A stretch of 64,000 bases of DNA from Acidobacterium sp049965615 (GTDB taxonomy: Bacteria > Acidobacteriota > Terriglobia > Terriglobales > Acidobacteriaceae): contig JBMFWD010000001.1 of the NCBI GenBank assembly GCA_049965615.1, positions 128,874-192,873 of the forward strand, read 5' to 3'. A program made the position numbers and the translations under genes. Numbering within the stretch: the stretch's first letter is position 1; every line of letters starts with the position of its first letter. The notes under the pieces are model-generated. The model was not told where the DNA came from and ran no database searches. It worked only from the letters and a program-made list of their open reading frames with translations. Of this stretch, positions 1 through 8,083 are shown piece after piece.

Positions 1-447
1 GCGCCCAAGCTGCCCGGCACCGACGGCCGCAAAATGTCCAAGAGCTACGGCAACACCATCCTGCTCAGCGACCCCGAGCCGGAGATCCGCAAAAAGCTCA
101 AGCCTATGGTCACGGACCCGGCCCGCATCCGCCGCACCGACCCCGGTGACCCCGACAAATGCCCGGTCTTCGACCTGCACAAGGTCTTTTCCAGCGCGGA
201 GACCCAGTCGAAGGTGCGCGAAGGCTGCACCACCGCCGGCATCGGCTGCATTGAGTGCAAAGGCTGGCTGGCAGACGCCGTGGTGGCCGAGCTGGCCCCC
301 ATGCAGGAGCGCCGAGCCAAATTCGACCAGGGCAATCTGGTCGATGACATCCTCAATGAAGGCTGCAAACGCGCCACCGCACGCGCCCGCCAGACCATGA
401 CCGAGGTTCGCGCTGCCGTGCACCTGCCACCTGAGGTCAGCGAATGA
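1..447 (+). CDS. trpS: Tryptophan--tRNA ligase, C-terminal part (5' end outside window)
   Basis: Class I aminoacyl-tRNA synthetase that charges tRNA-Trp in the cytosol. Only the last 148 residues are visible; the frame is open from base 1, so the gene starts before the window. The KMSKS adenylate loop (GRKMSKSYGN) lies near the visible N-terminus. It is followed by the TrpRS-type segment RIRRTDPGDPDKCPVF and the helical anticodon region with GCIECK. The TGA stop overlaps the ATG of scpA (ATGA, 4 nt), so the two are probably translationally coupled. Identification is by motif and family resemblance; TyrRS also has a KMSKS-type loop, but the GCxxCK segment fits TrpRS. Confidence 0.93.
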   Translation, partial: APKLPGTDGRKMSKSYGNTILLSDPEPEIRKKLKPMVTDPARIRRTDPGDPDKCPVFDLHKVFSSAETQSKVREGCTTAGIGCIECKGWLADAVVAELAPMQERRAKFDQGNLVDDILNEGCKRATARARQTMTEVRAAVHLPPEVSE

Positions 448-1439
448 CAGACGAGCAGCGCCCCATCGACGAGCCCACTCCGCCGCAGCAGGAAAACCCT
501 GCCGCCGCTGAGTCGTCGTCTGCCAATGCGTCCACCGCCCCGGCGGAAGCTCCTGCCGCGGAGAATCCGGCCCCTGCAGATACCAGCAGCCCGAAGACCG
601 ATCAGAAACCCGACCCCAAATCCAGCAAATCCCGCAAAGACAAACCCCGCGAAGAGGAAAACGCCTTCCCCTTCTCGGTGACCGTAGGCAAGGTGTATGA
701 CGGCCCGCTCGACCTCCTGCTCGACCTTATCCGCAAGCAGGACATCGACATCTACGACATTCCCATCGCCAGAATCACGGCGCAGTTCCTCAGCTACGTG
801 GAGCACCTCAAGGAAGCCGACGTCGACACCGCCGGCGAGTTCATTTACATGGCTGCGCTGCTCATCCACATCAAAAGCAAGATGCTGCTGCCGCGCCTGC
901 CGGCGGAAATCGCAGGCGACGAACAGGACGACCCGCGCCGCGAGCTGGTCGAGCGCCTCCTCGAGCACGAGCGCTTCAAGCGCGCCGCCGAAATGCTGGC
1001 CCAGAAGCAGCAGATCGAGGCCGCCGTCTTCTCGAATCCGCAAATCCGCGAGTTTCGCAACGCCGAGGGCACCGAGCAGGAGATCGCCGCCGACACCATG
1101 GACCTGGCCCGCGTCTTCCGCGACATCCTCGAGCGCATCCGCGAGCGCCCCGTCCTCAACGTGGACGAAGACACCGTCACCGTCGGCCAGATGATCGACT
1201 ACATGCGCCGCCGCCTCGTCATGGAAGAAAAGCCCGTCTCGCTGCGCCGCCTGCTCGGCAACGCGCGTTCCGAGCGAACCCTCATCGCCATGTTCCTGGC
1301 CATGCTGGAACTGGTCCGCCTGCAGGCCGTACTGCTCTTCCAGCCCGCGAATTTCACTGACATTCTCATCAAGAAGCAGGAGCGCTTCGAGGAAATTCTG
1401 GGTCAGAGCGACAACCTCATCCGCGACGACTGGACATAA
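444..1439 (+). CDS. scpA: Segregation and condensation protein A
   Basis: Kleisin subunit of the SMC-ScpA-ScpB complex, which organises and segregates the chromosome. The 331-residue product has a conserved kleisin N-domain starting near residue 83 (VYDGPLDLLLDLIRKQDIDI, then IPIARITAQFL and AGEFIYMAALLIHIKSKMLLP). The C-terminal winged helix (SLRRLL, then LIAMFLAMLELVRLQ) is the part that binds the SMC head. The first ~75 residues are a Pro/Ala/Ser/Lys-rich, probably disordered extension that most ScpA proteins lack. The start overlaps the trpS stop by 4 nt. scpB follows after 68 nt, and rluB follows scpB, a widely conserved order. Confidence 0.95.
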   Translation: MTDEQRPIDEPTPPQQENPAAAESSSANASTAPAEAPAAENPAPADTSSPKTDQKPDPKSSKSRKDKPREEENAFPFSVTVGKVYDGPLDLLLDLIRKQDIDIYDIPIARITAQFLSYVEHLKEADVDTAGEFIYMAALLIHIKSKMLLPRLPAEIAGDEQDDPRRELVERLLEHERFKRAAEMLAQKQQIEAAVFSNPQIREFRNAEGTEQEIAADTMDLARVFRDILERIRERPVLNVDEDTVTVGQMIDYMRRRLVMEEKPVSLRRLLGNARSERTLIAMFLAMLELVRLQAVLLFQPANFTDILIKKQERFEEILGQSDNLIRDDWT

Positions 1440-1507
1440 AATGACCTGTCGGGACGAGCGATCCTCGCCCCACCCGGCACCGCTTCGGTAGTATCGAAAG
1501 AGCACCC

Positions 1508-2632
1508 ATGAGCCTGAAAGCAAGAATCGAAGCTGTGATTTACGCGGCCGAGGAGCCAGTCACCCTCGCGCAGCTCGCCGCGCTGTTTGGCCCCGAGGCC
1601 CTCGAACAAAAGCTGGCCCGCGAAGAGGCCCGCGCCGCCGAGTCCGCCGCCATCGCCGAGGCCGACGCGCAGGAGGCCGAAGAGGTCATCGCCGCTCCCG
1701 CGCCCGAACACGAGGCCGAAGCCGAGCCGCCCGCCGCCGAAAAAGCGGAAGCCGCACAGCCGGACGAATCCGAAGCGCAATTCGAAGCGCAGCCCGAGGC
1801 CGAGCTCACCCCCGAAGCCGCTGCCGAAGCCGCCGCCGAGGAAGAAAAGCGCATCGCCCGCCAGCGCGAGCGCGAAATCCGCGACGAAATCCGCCTCACC
1901 GTCGACGAGCTTATCAACGACTACGCCTCCAGCCATCGCGGCATGGAAATCCGCGAAGTGGCCGGCGGCTATCGTGTCGGCACCAAGCCCGAGTACCACG
2001 ATGCTGTCCGTGCCTTCGTCAAAAGCCTCAAACCGCCGATCAAGCTTTCGCTGCAGGCCCTGGAAACCCTCGCCGTCATCGCCTACAAGCAGCCGGTCAC
2101 CGTGCCGGAAGTGAGCGAAATCCGCGGCGTGGACTCCTCCGGCGTCATCGGCTCGCTCATTGCCCGCAAGCTGGTCTCCACCGCAGGCCGCAAGCAGGTC
2201 ATCGGCCGCCCCATCCTTTACAAAACCACCAAGGAGTTCCTGCTCCGCTTCGGCCTCAAGGACCTGAGCGAGCTGCCCTCCATGGAAGAGTTTGAAAAGA
2301 TGGCCGGCGAGCTGGCCGAGGGCGACGAAGAGCCCTCCGAGACGGAAACTCTTCCCTTCACCGAAGATGCCCCGGTCGAGGACGGCAAGTCGGATGCCGC
2401 CCCCGCCGCCTCGGCAGAGGTCCTCGCCTGGCGGGCCGAACACGGCGAGCCCGTAGCCAGCATCCCGCTGGACATCGACGTCACCGCCGAGCCGGAGCTC
2501 GAGACCGAAGAGGACCTGCCCGGCGTCGAAATCGACGCTGCCGCCCTCGCCTCGGAAACCACCATGATCGAGACTGCCGTCGTCGCAACGACCGCGGTCG
2601 AAGCCAAAATCGAAGAACCGGGCGAAAATTAA
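1508..2632 (+). CDS. scpB: Segregation and condensation protein B with Ala/Glu-rich insert
   Basis: Winged-helix partner of ScpA in the SMC condensin complex. The 374-residue product is about twice the usual ScpB length. The first wing begins normally (SLKARIEAVIYAAEEPVTLAQ), then a low-complexity Ala/Glu-rich insert occupies roughly residues 35-128. The wing resumes at LTVDELINDY...GMEIREVAGGYRVGTKPEY. The second wing is well conserved (LSLQALETLAVIAYKQPVTV, EIRGVDSSGVIGSLI, GRPILYKTTKEFLLRFGL). A further ~105-residue acidic tail follows residue 270. No frame break is seen. The insert is described under findings. Confidence 0.93.
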   Translation: MSLKARIEAVIYAAEEPVTLAQLAALFGPEALEQKLAREEARAAESAAIAEADAQEAEEVIAAPAPEHEAEAEPPAAEKAEAAQPDESEAQFEAQPEAELTPEAAAEAAAEEEKRIARQREREIRDEIRLTVDELINDYASSHRGMEIREVAGGYRVGTKPEYHDAVRAFVKSLKPPIKLSLQALETLAVIAYKQPVTVPEVSEIRGVDSSGVIGSLIARKLVSTAGRKQVIGRPILYKTTKEFLLRFGLKDLSELPSMEEFEKMAGELAEGDEEPSETETLPFTEDAPVEDGKSDAAPAASAEVLAWRAEHGEPVASIPLDIDVTAEPELETEEDLPGVEIDAAALASETTMIETAVVATTAVEAKIEEPGEN

Positions 2633-2634
2633 AC

Positions 2635-3558
2635 ATGGCTGCTCGCAAATCTCCCAAATCGCCCTCGCAGCCCGCGCCTGAGTCCCTCACCGGCGAGCGC
2701 CTGCAAAAGATCATTGCCTCGGCGGGCATCGCCTCGCGCCGCAAGGCAGAAGAGCTCATCCTCGCCGGGCGCGTGCAGATCAACGGCAAAATCGTCACCG
2801 AGCTCGGCACCCGCGCCAACCCCGCGGAGGACCACATCCGCGTGGACGGCAAGCTGCTGCAGGGCCCCGAGCGCCTGCGCTACTTCATGCTCAACAAGCC
2901 CAAGGGCTACGTCACCACGTCGAGCGACCCGCAGGGCCGCCACACCGTCATGGAGTTCTTCCACGGGCGCGGACGCGGCGGCGAGCGCGTCTACCCGGTA
3001 GGCCGCCTCGACTATGCCAGCGAAGGCCTGCTGGTGATGACCAACGACGGCGAGCTGGCCAACCAGCTCACCCGCGCCTCCTCGCAGGTGAAAAAGGTCT
3101 ATCTGGTCAAAATCAGCGGCCGCCCGCCCGAGGAAAGCCTCGATCAGATTCGCAACGGGATCATGATCGACAAGGGCCGCCCCGGCGAAGGCCGCGTCAT
3201 GACCGCCCCCGTCAGCCTCACGCTGGTCCGCAATGCGGAAAACCCGTGGTTCGAGCTCACCCTCATCGAGGGCCGCAATCGCGAAATCCGCAAAATGTTT
3301 GAGGAAGTCGGCCACCACGTCGAAAAAATCCGCCGCGTCGGTTACGGCCCGCTTGTCCTCGACGTGGAACCCGGCGAGGTCCGTGAACTTTCCGGCGAGG
3401 AAGTCGAGCAGCTTCGCCACGCCGCGCAGCGCAGCAAAAGGTCCTCACCAAAATCACCCGCCAAATCTGCATCGAGATCCCGCGCCGCCGCCCTGCCCAA
3501 AGCCCGCCAGCCGCGCCGGCCAGCTGCAAAGTCCACCGCCCGCCGCCCGAAGAAATAG
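2635..3558 (+). CDS. rluB: rRNA pseudouridine synthase, RluB/RsuA family
   Basis: Converts a specific uridine of ribosomal RNA to pseudouridine. The 307-residue protein has an N-terminal S4 RNA-binding domain (RLQKIIASAGIASRRKAEEL, about residues 22-80). The RsuA-type catalytic domain follows, with the active-site aspartate in VGRLDYASEGLL and the later EGRNREIRKMFEEVGH motif. The last ~50 residues are a Lys/Arg/Ser/Pro-rich tail, probably RNA-binding or disordered. It starts 2 nt after the scpB stop in the common scpA-scpB-rluB order. RluB versus RsuA/RluE substrate choice cannot be decided from sequence alone; the neighbourhood favours RluB. Confidence 0.9.
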   Translation: MAARKSPKSPSQPAPESLTGERLQKIIASAGIASRRKAEELILAGRVQINGKIVTELGTRANPAEDHIRVDGKLLQGPERLRYFMLNKPKGYVTTSSDPQGRHTVMEFFHGRGRGGERVYPVGRLDYASEGLLVMTNDGELANQLTRASSQVKKVYLVKISGRPPEESLDQIRNGIMIDKGRPGEGRVMTAPVSLTLVRNAENPWFELTLIEGRNREIRKMFEEVGHHVEKIRRVGYGPLVLDVEPGEVRELSGEEVEQLRHAAQRSKRSSPKSPAKSASRSRAAALPKARQPRRPAAKSTARRPKK

Positions 3559-3636
3559 CGGTTTTCATTCTTCACGCCGCTTTTACCTTTTCTTCAAACG
3601 GTGTTCTAGCTTTGCCGGTATAACCGGAATCAGCAG

Positions 3637-4836
3637 ATGCGTTCCCTCACCCCACGGCAGCAGCCCTGCCCGCGCGTCGCCTTCTTTCCCGACTCCTATT
3701 ACGAGATCAACGGGGTCGCCCACACCTCGCGCCAGTTTGAGGCCTACGCCCGCCGCCGCGGCCTGCCATTCCTCTGCGCGCGCGCCAGCGCCCGGCCCAC
3801 CATGGTCTGCCAGGAGGATTCCATCACCGTTCTCGAACTGCGGCGCGGCATCTTCTCCCTGCCGCTCGACAAAGACCTGCACCTCGACCCCGTCTTCTTC
3901 CGCCACCTCAACCTCATCGACCGCACCGTCCATCAGTTCCGTCCGGATGTCATCCATATCACCGGTCCCAGCGACGTGGGCCTGATGGCCGCCGCCGTCG
4001 CCCTGCTCAACCGCATTCCCCTCGCCGCCTCCTGGCATACCAACGTGCACGAGTACGCGGCGCGCCGCTCGCAGTGGTTCACGGGCCGCCTGCCTGGCCC
4101 GGCTTCGCGGTTGGCCTCCGCCTTCATCGAGGAGTTCTTCCTGCGCCTCACCTCGCTGCTCTACTTCTGGGCCGAGGTCAACTTCGCGCCCAATCCCGGC
4201 CTGTGCCGCCAGCTCGAGCGCTACACCAGCCGCCCCTGCCACCTCATGCAGCGCGGCGTGGACACCCAGCTCTTCTCCCCCGCAAAACGCGCGCGCCTGG
4301 CGGAAGACAGTGACTTCATCCTAGGCTTCACAGGCCGTCTCTCTGTCGAGAAAAACGTCGCGCTGCTCGCGCAAATCCAGCAGGAACTCGAGTCTCGCGG
4401 CATTCACAACTTCCGCTTCCGCATCGTCGGCCAGGGGCAGGAAGAACCCTGGCTCCGCGCCCGCCTGCCCCGCGCCGAGTTCACCGGCGTGCTGCGCGGC
4501 GAGGCCCTCGCCGCGGCCTACGCCGGCATGGACCTCTTCGTCTTCCCCTCGCACACGGACACCTTCGGCAACGTCGTTTTGGAAGCGCTGGCCTCCGGCG
4601 TCCCCGCCATCGTCACACCCGACGGCGGCCCTCCCTCCATCGTGCGCGACGGGGAGACCGGCAGCATCGCCAGCGACGCAGAGTTTTCCTCCGCCATCGC
4701 GGCCATCCTCGGCAATCCCGCTCTTCACGCCCGCATGCGGCAGGCGGCCCGCAACTACACCCTCGGCGCATCGTGGGACGCGGTTTTCGACCACGTTTAC
4801 AGCGCTTACCACACGATCATCACGCCGCACGCCTGA
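3637..4836 (+). CDS. Glycosyltransferase family 4 (GT-B fold)
   Basis: Cytosolic or membrane-associated retaining glycosyltransferase of 399 residues. The N-terminal acceptor domain opens with FFPDSYYEINGVAHTSRQ, typical of lipid- or mannose-directed GT4 enzymes. The donor-binding domain contains FTGRLSVEKNVALL, then FPSHTDTFGNVVLEALASG, the EX7E nucleotide-sugar region. The first acid of that motif is Asp rather than Glu, as in several glycolipid glycosyltransferases. PDGGPPSIVRDGETG is the usual distal loop. It stands alone, 78 nt after rluB, without other sugar genes, so donor and acceptor are unknown; a membrane glycolipid is plausible. Confidence 0.85.
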   Translation: MRSLTPRQQPCPRVAFFPDSYYEINGVAHTSRQFEAYARRRGLPFLCARASARPTMVCQEDSITVLELRRGIFSLPLDKDLHLDPVFFRHLNLIDRTVHQFRPDVIHITGPSDVGLMAAAVALLNRIPLAASWHTNVHEYAARRSQWFTGRLPGPASRLASAFIEEFFLRLTSLLYFWAEVNFAPNPGLCRQLERYTSRPCHLMQRGVDTQLFSPAKRARLAEDSDFILGFTGRLSVEKNVALLAQIQQELESRGIHNFRFRIVGQGQEEPWLRARLPRAEFTGVLRGEALAAAYAGMDLFVFPSHTDTFGNVVLEALASGVPAIVTPDGGPPSIVRDGETGSIASDAEFSSAIAAILGNPALHARMRQAARNYTLGASWDAVFDHVYSAYHTIITPHA

Positions 4837-4930
4837 CCAGCGCCACCGTCCACACCGCTCTGGCATCGTCGAAAGCTGCTGATTACGCATCCGTTACGGT
4901 TGCAAAGGTACGTTTCCCAAGTCGGCACCC

Positions 4931-4957
4931 CTCGCAGTTGATCGTCCCGAGTGCTAA
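4931..4957 (+). promoter_or_regulatory. Degenerate CIRCE-like inverted repeat (possible HrcA site)
   Basis: The right half at 4949-4957 is an exact CIRCE half-site, GAGTGCTAA. Nine bases upstream, the CIRCE spacing, stands CTCGCAGTT (4931-4939), which matches the expected TTAGCACTC at only 5 of 9 positions. It lies 53 bp upstream of the promoter-like hexamer at 5010. Either a weak HrcA operator or chance. Confidence 0.3.
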
Positions 4958-4987
4958 CAATTCGCGGCCCCGCACCAAAAAAGGTGC

Positions 4988-5015
4988 TTGTAATTCACGA
5001 CTTTTTCCCTACATT
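4988..5015 (+). promoter_or_regulatory. Putative sigma-70 promoter of the 5076 gene
   Basis: TTGTAA (4988-4993) and TACATT (5010-5015) are separated by 16 bp, about 60 bp before the start codon of the next gene, in a 239-bp intergenic stretch that otherwise shows no coding signal. Confidence 0.4.
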
Positions 5016-5075
5016 AGGGACTCAATAAGCAGATCGTCTCTGCACCAGATTCGAGGCGTTCTGCAGGAGGGCATC

Positions 5076-5597
5076 ATGGCTGCCGAATCGACCGACCTTC
5101 ACGAACTCTTCCACGGCATCATCGAGCACTGCTTCACCGCCTACACGCCCGTGCATGACCCCGTGGTCACCGACTACGTGGCCGGCATTCTCACCGAGTT
5201 CTCGAAGACCGAGCACCTCTACCCGCTGCGCGACGCCGAAGGCCATCCCATCCGCGAGTTGAGCAGCATGCTTGCCGCCTCCGACCCCATCCACGGCCTG
5301 GCCAGCTCCTTTGACGAGGAGCGCAGATTCCGCAAGCACATCGGCGACTTCGCGCTCTTCTCCACCGGCATGTATCCGGACTCCACCCACAAGTACGCCG
5401 CCGACTCCAGCTTTGCCGAGCTCGTCGCCGCCGGCAAGGAGAGCTACTACATCGTTTCGCAGTTCGATCTCTTCGAGTACGAGCGCGAAGCCGGACTCTT
5501 CGCCCGCCTCGCCGAGCAGTTCGATACCTGCCGCTACGGCCTGTCCAAGGTTCGCGAAGAGCTGACCCGCCTGAAAGGCCCCAGGCTGCTCATGTAA
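5076..5597 (+). CDS. Conserved-looking hypothetical protein, 173 aa
   Basis: Unrecognised soluble protein. The ATG at 5076 is chosen because a strong AGGAGG (5065-5070) sits 5 nt upstream; an in-frame extension to about 4773 has no ribosome site and runs through the promoter region. The product begins MAAESTDLHELFHGIIEHCF, is rich in acidic and aromatic residues, and has no signal peptide, membrane segment or cysteine pair. It looks mostly helical. It is followed by a strong hairpin terminator shared with hslU. A CIRCE-like half-site upstream and the HslVU protease next door hint at a stress role, but this is speculation. Confidence 0.75.
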   Translation: MAAESTDLHELFHGIIEHCFTAYTPVHDPVVTDYVAGILTEFSKTEHLYPLRDAEGHPIRELSSMLAASDPIHGLASSFDEERRFRKHIGDFALFSTGMYPDSTHKYAADSSFAELVAAGKESYYIVSQFDLFEYEREAGLFARLAEQFDTCRYGLSKVREELTRLKGPRLLM

Positions 5598-5615
5598 TCA
5601 GCGCAACAAAAAACG

Positions 5616-5644
5616 AACGGCTCCCTGCGCGGGGAGCCGTTTTC
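5616..5644. terminator. Bidirectional intrinsic terminator
   Basis: ACGGCTCCC (5617-5625) pairs with GGGAGCCGT (5632-5640) around a 6-nt loop. A T-run follows on the plus strand, and an A-run precedes it at 5608-5613 (a T-run on the minus strand). It can therefore end both the 5076 gene and the convergent hslU transcript. Confidence 0.85.
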
Positions 5645-5661
5645 ATTTGTACTTCTTACGG

Positions 5662-7227
5662 TTACAGAATGTAGCGCGACAGATCCTGATTCTTCACAAT
5701 CGAAGCCACCATCTGCTTCACGTACTCCGGATCGACTACCGCGACTTTCTCGCGGCCTGTCGCCGTTTCCCGCTCCACAATCGGCAGCGGAGCCAGCGGC
5801 TCCCACTCGCCCTGCCCGGCAGCGGCCAGGTCCACCACGCCGCTCTCCGGCTTGTCCTTCATGTGCTTGATCAGGTCCGGCGCCAGAAAGCTGATGTCGT
5901 CCAGCACTTTTTCCATGATGGTGTGCAACCGGCGCGCGCCAATGTTCTCCGTGGTCTCGTTCACGTGGAAGGCAAACTGCGCCATCTCGGCAATCGCCTC
6001 CGGCGTAAACTCCAGCCGCAGCCCTTCGGTCTCCATCAGCGCCGTGGACTGCTTCACCAGCGAACCCTTCGGCTCCGTCAGGATTTTAATGAAGTCATCC
6101 ACTGTCAGCGACTGCAACTCCACGCGAATCGGGAAGCGCCCTTGCAGCTCGGGGATCAGATCGCTCGGCTTCGACACGTGGAACGCGCCCGCCGCAATGA
6201 ACAAAATATAGTCCGTGCGCACCATGCCGTAGCGCGTGTTCACCGTCGTGCCTTCCACAATCGGCAGAATGTCGCGCTGCACGCCCTCGCGCGAAACATC
6301 CGGCCCATGCCCGCCTTCTCGCCCGGCAATCTTGTCAATCTCATCGAGGAAGACGATACCCGAGCTCTCCACGCGCTCCACCGCCGCGCGCGTCACCTGG
6401 TCCATGTCAATCAGGCGGCTTTCTTCCTCCTGCACCAGGTACTCAAAGGCCTCGGCCACGGTCATCTTGCGCTTTTTAGTGCGCTGGCCAAAAATGTTCG
6501 GCAGGACATCCTTCAGATTGATGTCCATCTCCTCCACGCCCTGGTTGGAAATAATCTCGAAGGACGGCGCGCCGCGCTCCCGCACATCCATCTCCACCGT
6601 GCGGTCGTCGAGTTTGCCCTCGCGGAACTGCTGCCGCAGCTTCTCCCGCGTACGCTGGTGCGAGTCGCTGGGAGGCGGCGTGCTGCTCGCCGGCGGCGGC
6701 AGAATAATCGCCCCGTGCGCATCCGGCGTTTCGCTGCCCACGGCAGACTGGCCCGCAGGCGCCGTGGGAGGCGGCAAGAGAATGTCGAGCAGCCGCTCTT
6801 CGGCATTCAGTTCGGCCTTGTCTTCCACCTCTTCCAGCTTTTCCTCGCGCACCATGTCAATGGCGATCTCCACCAGGTCGCGCACCATCGACTCCACATC
6901 GCGGCCCACGTAGCCCACCTCGGTAAACTTCGAGGCCTCCACCTTCAGGAAGGGTGAGCCGGTCAGCTTGGCCAGCCGCCGCGCAATCTCGGTTTTGCCC
7001 ACGCCCGTGGGCCCGATCATGATGATGTTTTTCGGCATGATCTCATCGGCGAGATCCGGCGTCAGCTTCTGCCGCCGCATGCGGTTGCGCAGCGCAATCG
7101 CCACGGCGCGCTTGGCCGCCTTCTGCCCCACCACATACTTGTCCAGCTCAATTACAATTTCGCGCGGAGTCAGCTGGTCGAGCGAAAGCTCCTGGTCCTC
7201 GGCTGCTCCGGGTAAATAAATGGCCAT
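5662..7227 (-). CDS. hslU: ATP-dependent protease ATPase subunit HslU (ClpY)
   Basis: AAA+ unfoldase that feeds substrates to the HslV peptidase. Seen: Walker A GPTGVGKTEIARRL, Walker B GIVFLDEIDKIA, sensor region ELQGRFPIRVEL, box IGARRLHTIME and the family C-terminus DLSRYIL, whose tail docks into HslV. At about 521 residues it is some 80 longer than the E. coli protein. The extra length is a Pro-rich stretch in the I-domain (PPPTAPAG...ILPPPASSTPPPS) and about 40 residues just before the last strand. ATG at 7227 is preferred over the upstream TTG (7236), because AAGGA sits about 10 nt before the ATG and only 1 nt before the TTG. It lies 27 nt after hslV. Confidence 0.96.
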   Translation of the reverse strand: MAIYLPGAAEDQELSLDQLTPREIVIELDKYVVGQKAAKRAVAIALRNRMRRQKLTPDLADEIMPKNIIMIGPTGVGKTEIARRLAKLTGSPFLKVEASKFTEVGYVGRDVESMVRDLVEIAIDMVREEKLEEVEDKAELNAEERLLDILLPPPTAPAGQSAVGSETPDAHGAIILPPPASSTPPPSDSHQRTREKLRQQFREGKLDDRTVEMDVRERGAPSFEIISNQGVEEMDINLKDVLPNIFGQRTKKRKMTVAEAFEYLVQEEESRLIDMDQVTRAAVERVESSGIVFLDEIDKIAGREGGHGPDVSREGVQRDILPIVEGTTVNTRYGMVRTDYILFIAAGAFHVSKPSDLIPELQGRFPIRVELQSLTVDDFIKILTEPKGSLVKQSTALMETEGLRLEFTPEAIAEMAQFAFHVNETTENIGARRLHTIMEKVLDDISFLAPDLIKHMKDKPESGVVDLAAAGQGEWEPLAPLPIVERETATGREKVAVVDPEYVKQMVASIVKNQDLSRYIL

Positions 7228-7254
7228 GATGCTCAATCCTTCGTGAAGCGCGGC

Positions 7255-7872
7255 CTACTCGGCCGTCAGCTCTTCAATCGTCAAATGGCTGTTGGTGTAG
7301 ATGCAGATATCTCCGGCAATGCGCAGCGACTTTTCGGCAATGTCGCGCGCTCCCAGCTCGGTGTTCTGCATCAGCGCGCGCGCTGCCGCCGTCGCGTAGG
7401 AGCCGCCGCTGCCAATCGCCAGAATCGACTCGTCCGGCTCAATCACGTCGCCCGCGCCGCCCACCAGAAACATCTGGTGCGCGTCGGCCACCACCAGCAG
7501 GGCCTCCAGGTTGCGCAGCATCTTGTCCGTGCGCCAGTCCTTGGCCAGCTCTACTGCCGAGCGGCCCAGGTTGCCGGCATACTGCTCCAGCTTGCCCTCA
7601 AAGCGGCTGAAGAGCGAAAACGCATCCGCCGTCGAGCCCGCGAACCCCGCCAGAATCTTGTCCTGGTACAGTCGCCGGATTTTGCGCGCGGAGTGCTTCA
7701 TGACCGCGTCGCCCATGGTCACCTGGCCGTCGGCGGCCATCACCACGCTGTTGCCGCGCCGCACGCAGATGACGGTCGTAGACCGGATGCGGGGCGCAGC
7801 GGAGGAATTCCGGCTGTGGAGGGAAAATGCGCCGCCGGAGCCAGCGGAAAGAGACGACTTGCGATTCACCAT
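7255..7872 (-). CDS. hslV: ATP-dependent protease peptidase subunit HslV (ClpQ), with N-terminal extension
   Basis: Proteasome-like threonine peptidase of the HslVU complex. The catalytic core starts at TTVICVRRGNSVVMAADGQV; the nucleophile would be the first Thr of that pair, at residue 32. GSGGSYATAAARAL and GDICIYTNSH are typical HslV segments. The only start codon in frame upstream of the core is the ATG at 7872, which gives a 31-residue Ser/Arg-rich leader that must be removed to expose the threonine. Many HslV proteins have only Met or a few residues there. First gene of the hslVU pair; upstream is a 211-bp divergent region. Confidence 0.95.
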   Translation of the reverse strand: MVNRKSSLSAGSGGAFSLHSRNSSAAPRIRSTTVICVRRGNSVVMAADGQVTMGDAVMKHSARKIRRLYQDKILAGFAGSTADAFSLFSRFEGKLEQYAGNLGRSAVELAKDWRTDKMLRNLEALLVVADAHQMFLVGGAGDVIEPDESILAIGSGGSYATAAARALMQNTELGARDIAEKSLRIAGDICIYTNSHLTIEELTAE

Positions 7873-8083
7873 GCTTTCTCAAGTATATCGCCAGCGGCAG
7901 CCGCTCCTGCGCCGAACAGGCGGCAAAACCCCACAAAAACAGCCATTCCCGCGCTCTCACTTCCACATGCTGCAACCAAAGTGCATGGCCTCCCGCACTC
8001 CCGTCCAGCTCACAGGAAAACTATCTACCCATAAGTTGCCAACCATCCACTCTCACCTGCGGTATCCTTGCCACTAGAAACCA

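Noticed and set aside
45..1523. 492-codon open frame antisense to trpS/scpA
   Set aside because: Mirror frame caused by GC-rich codon use; no ribosome site, low-complexity product. The forward genes have clear family motifs.
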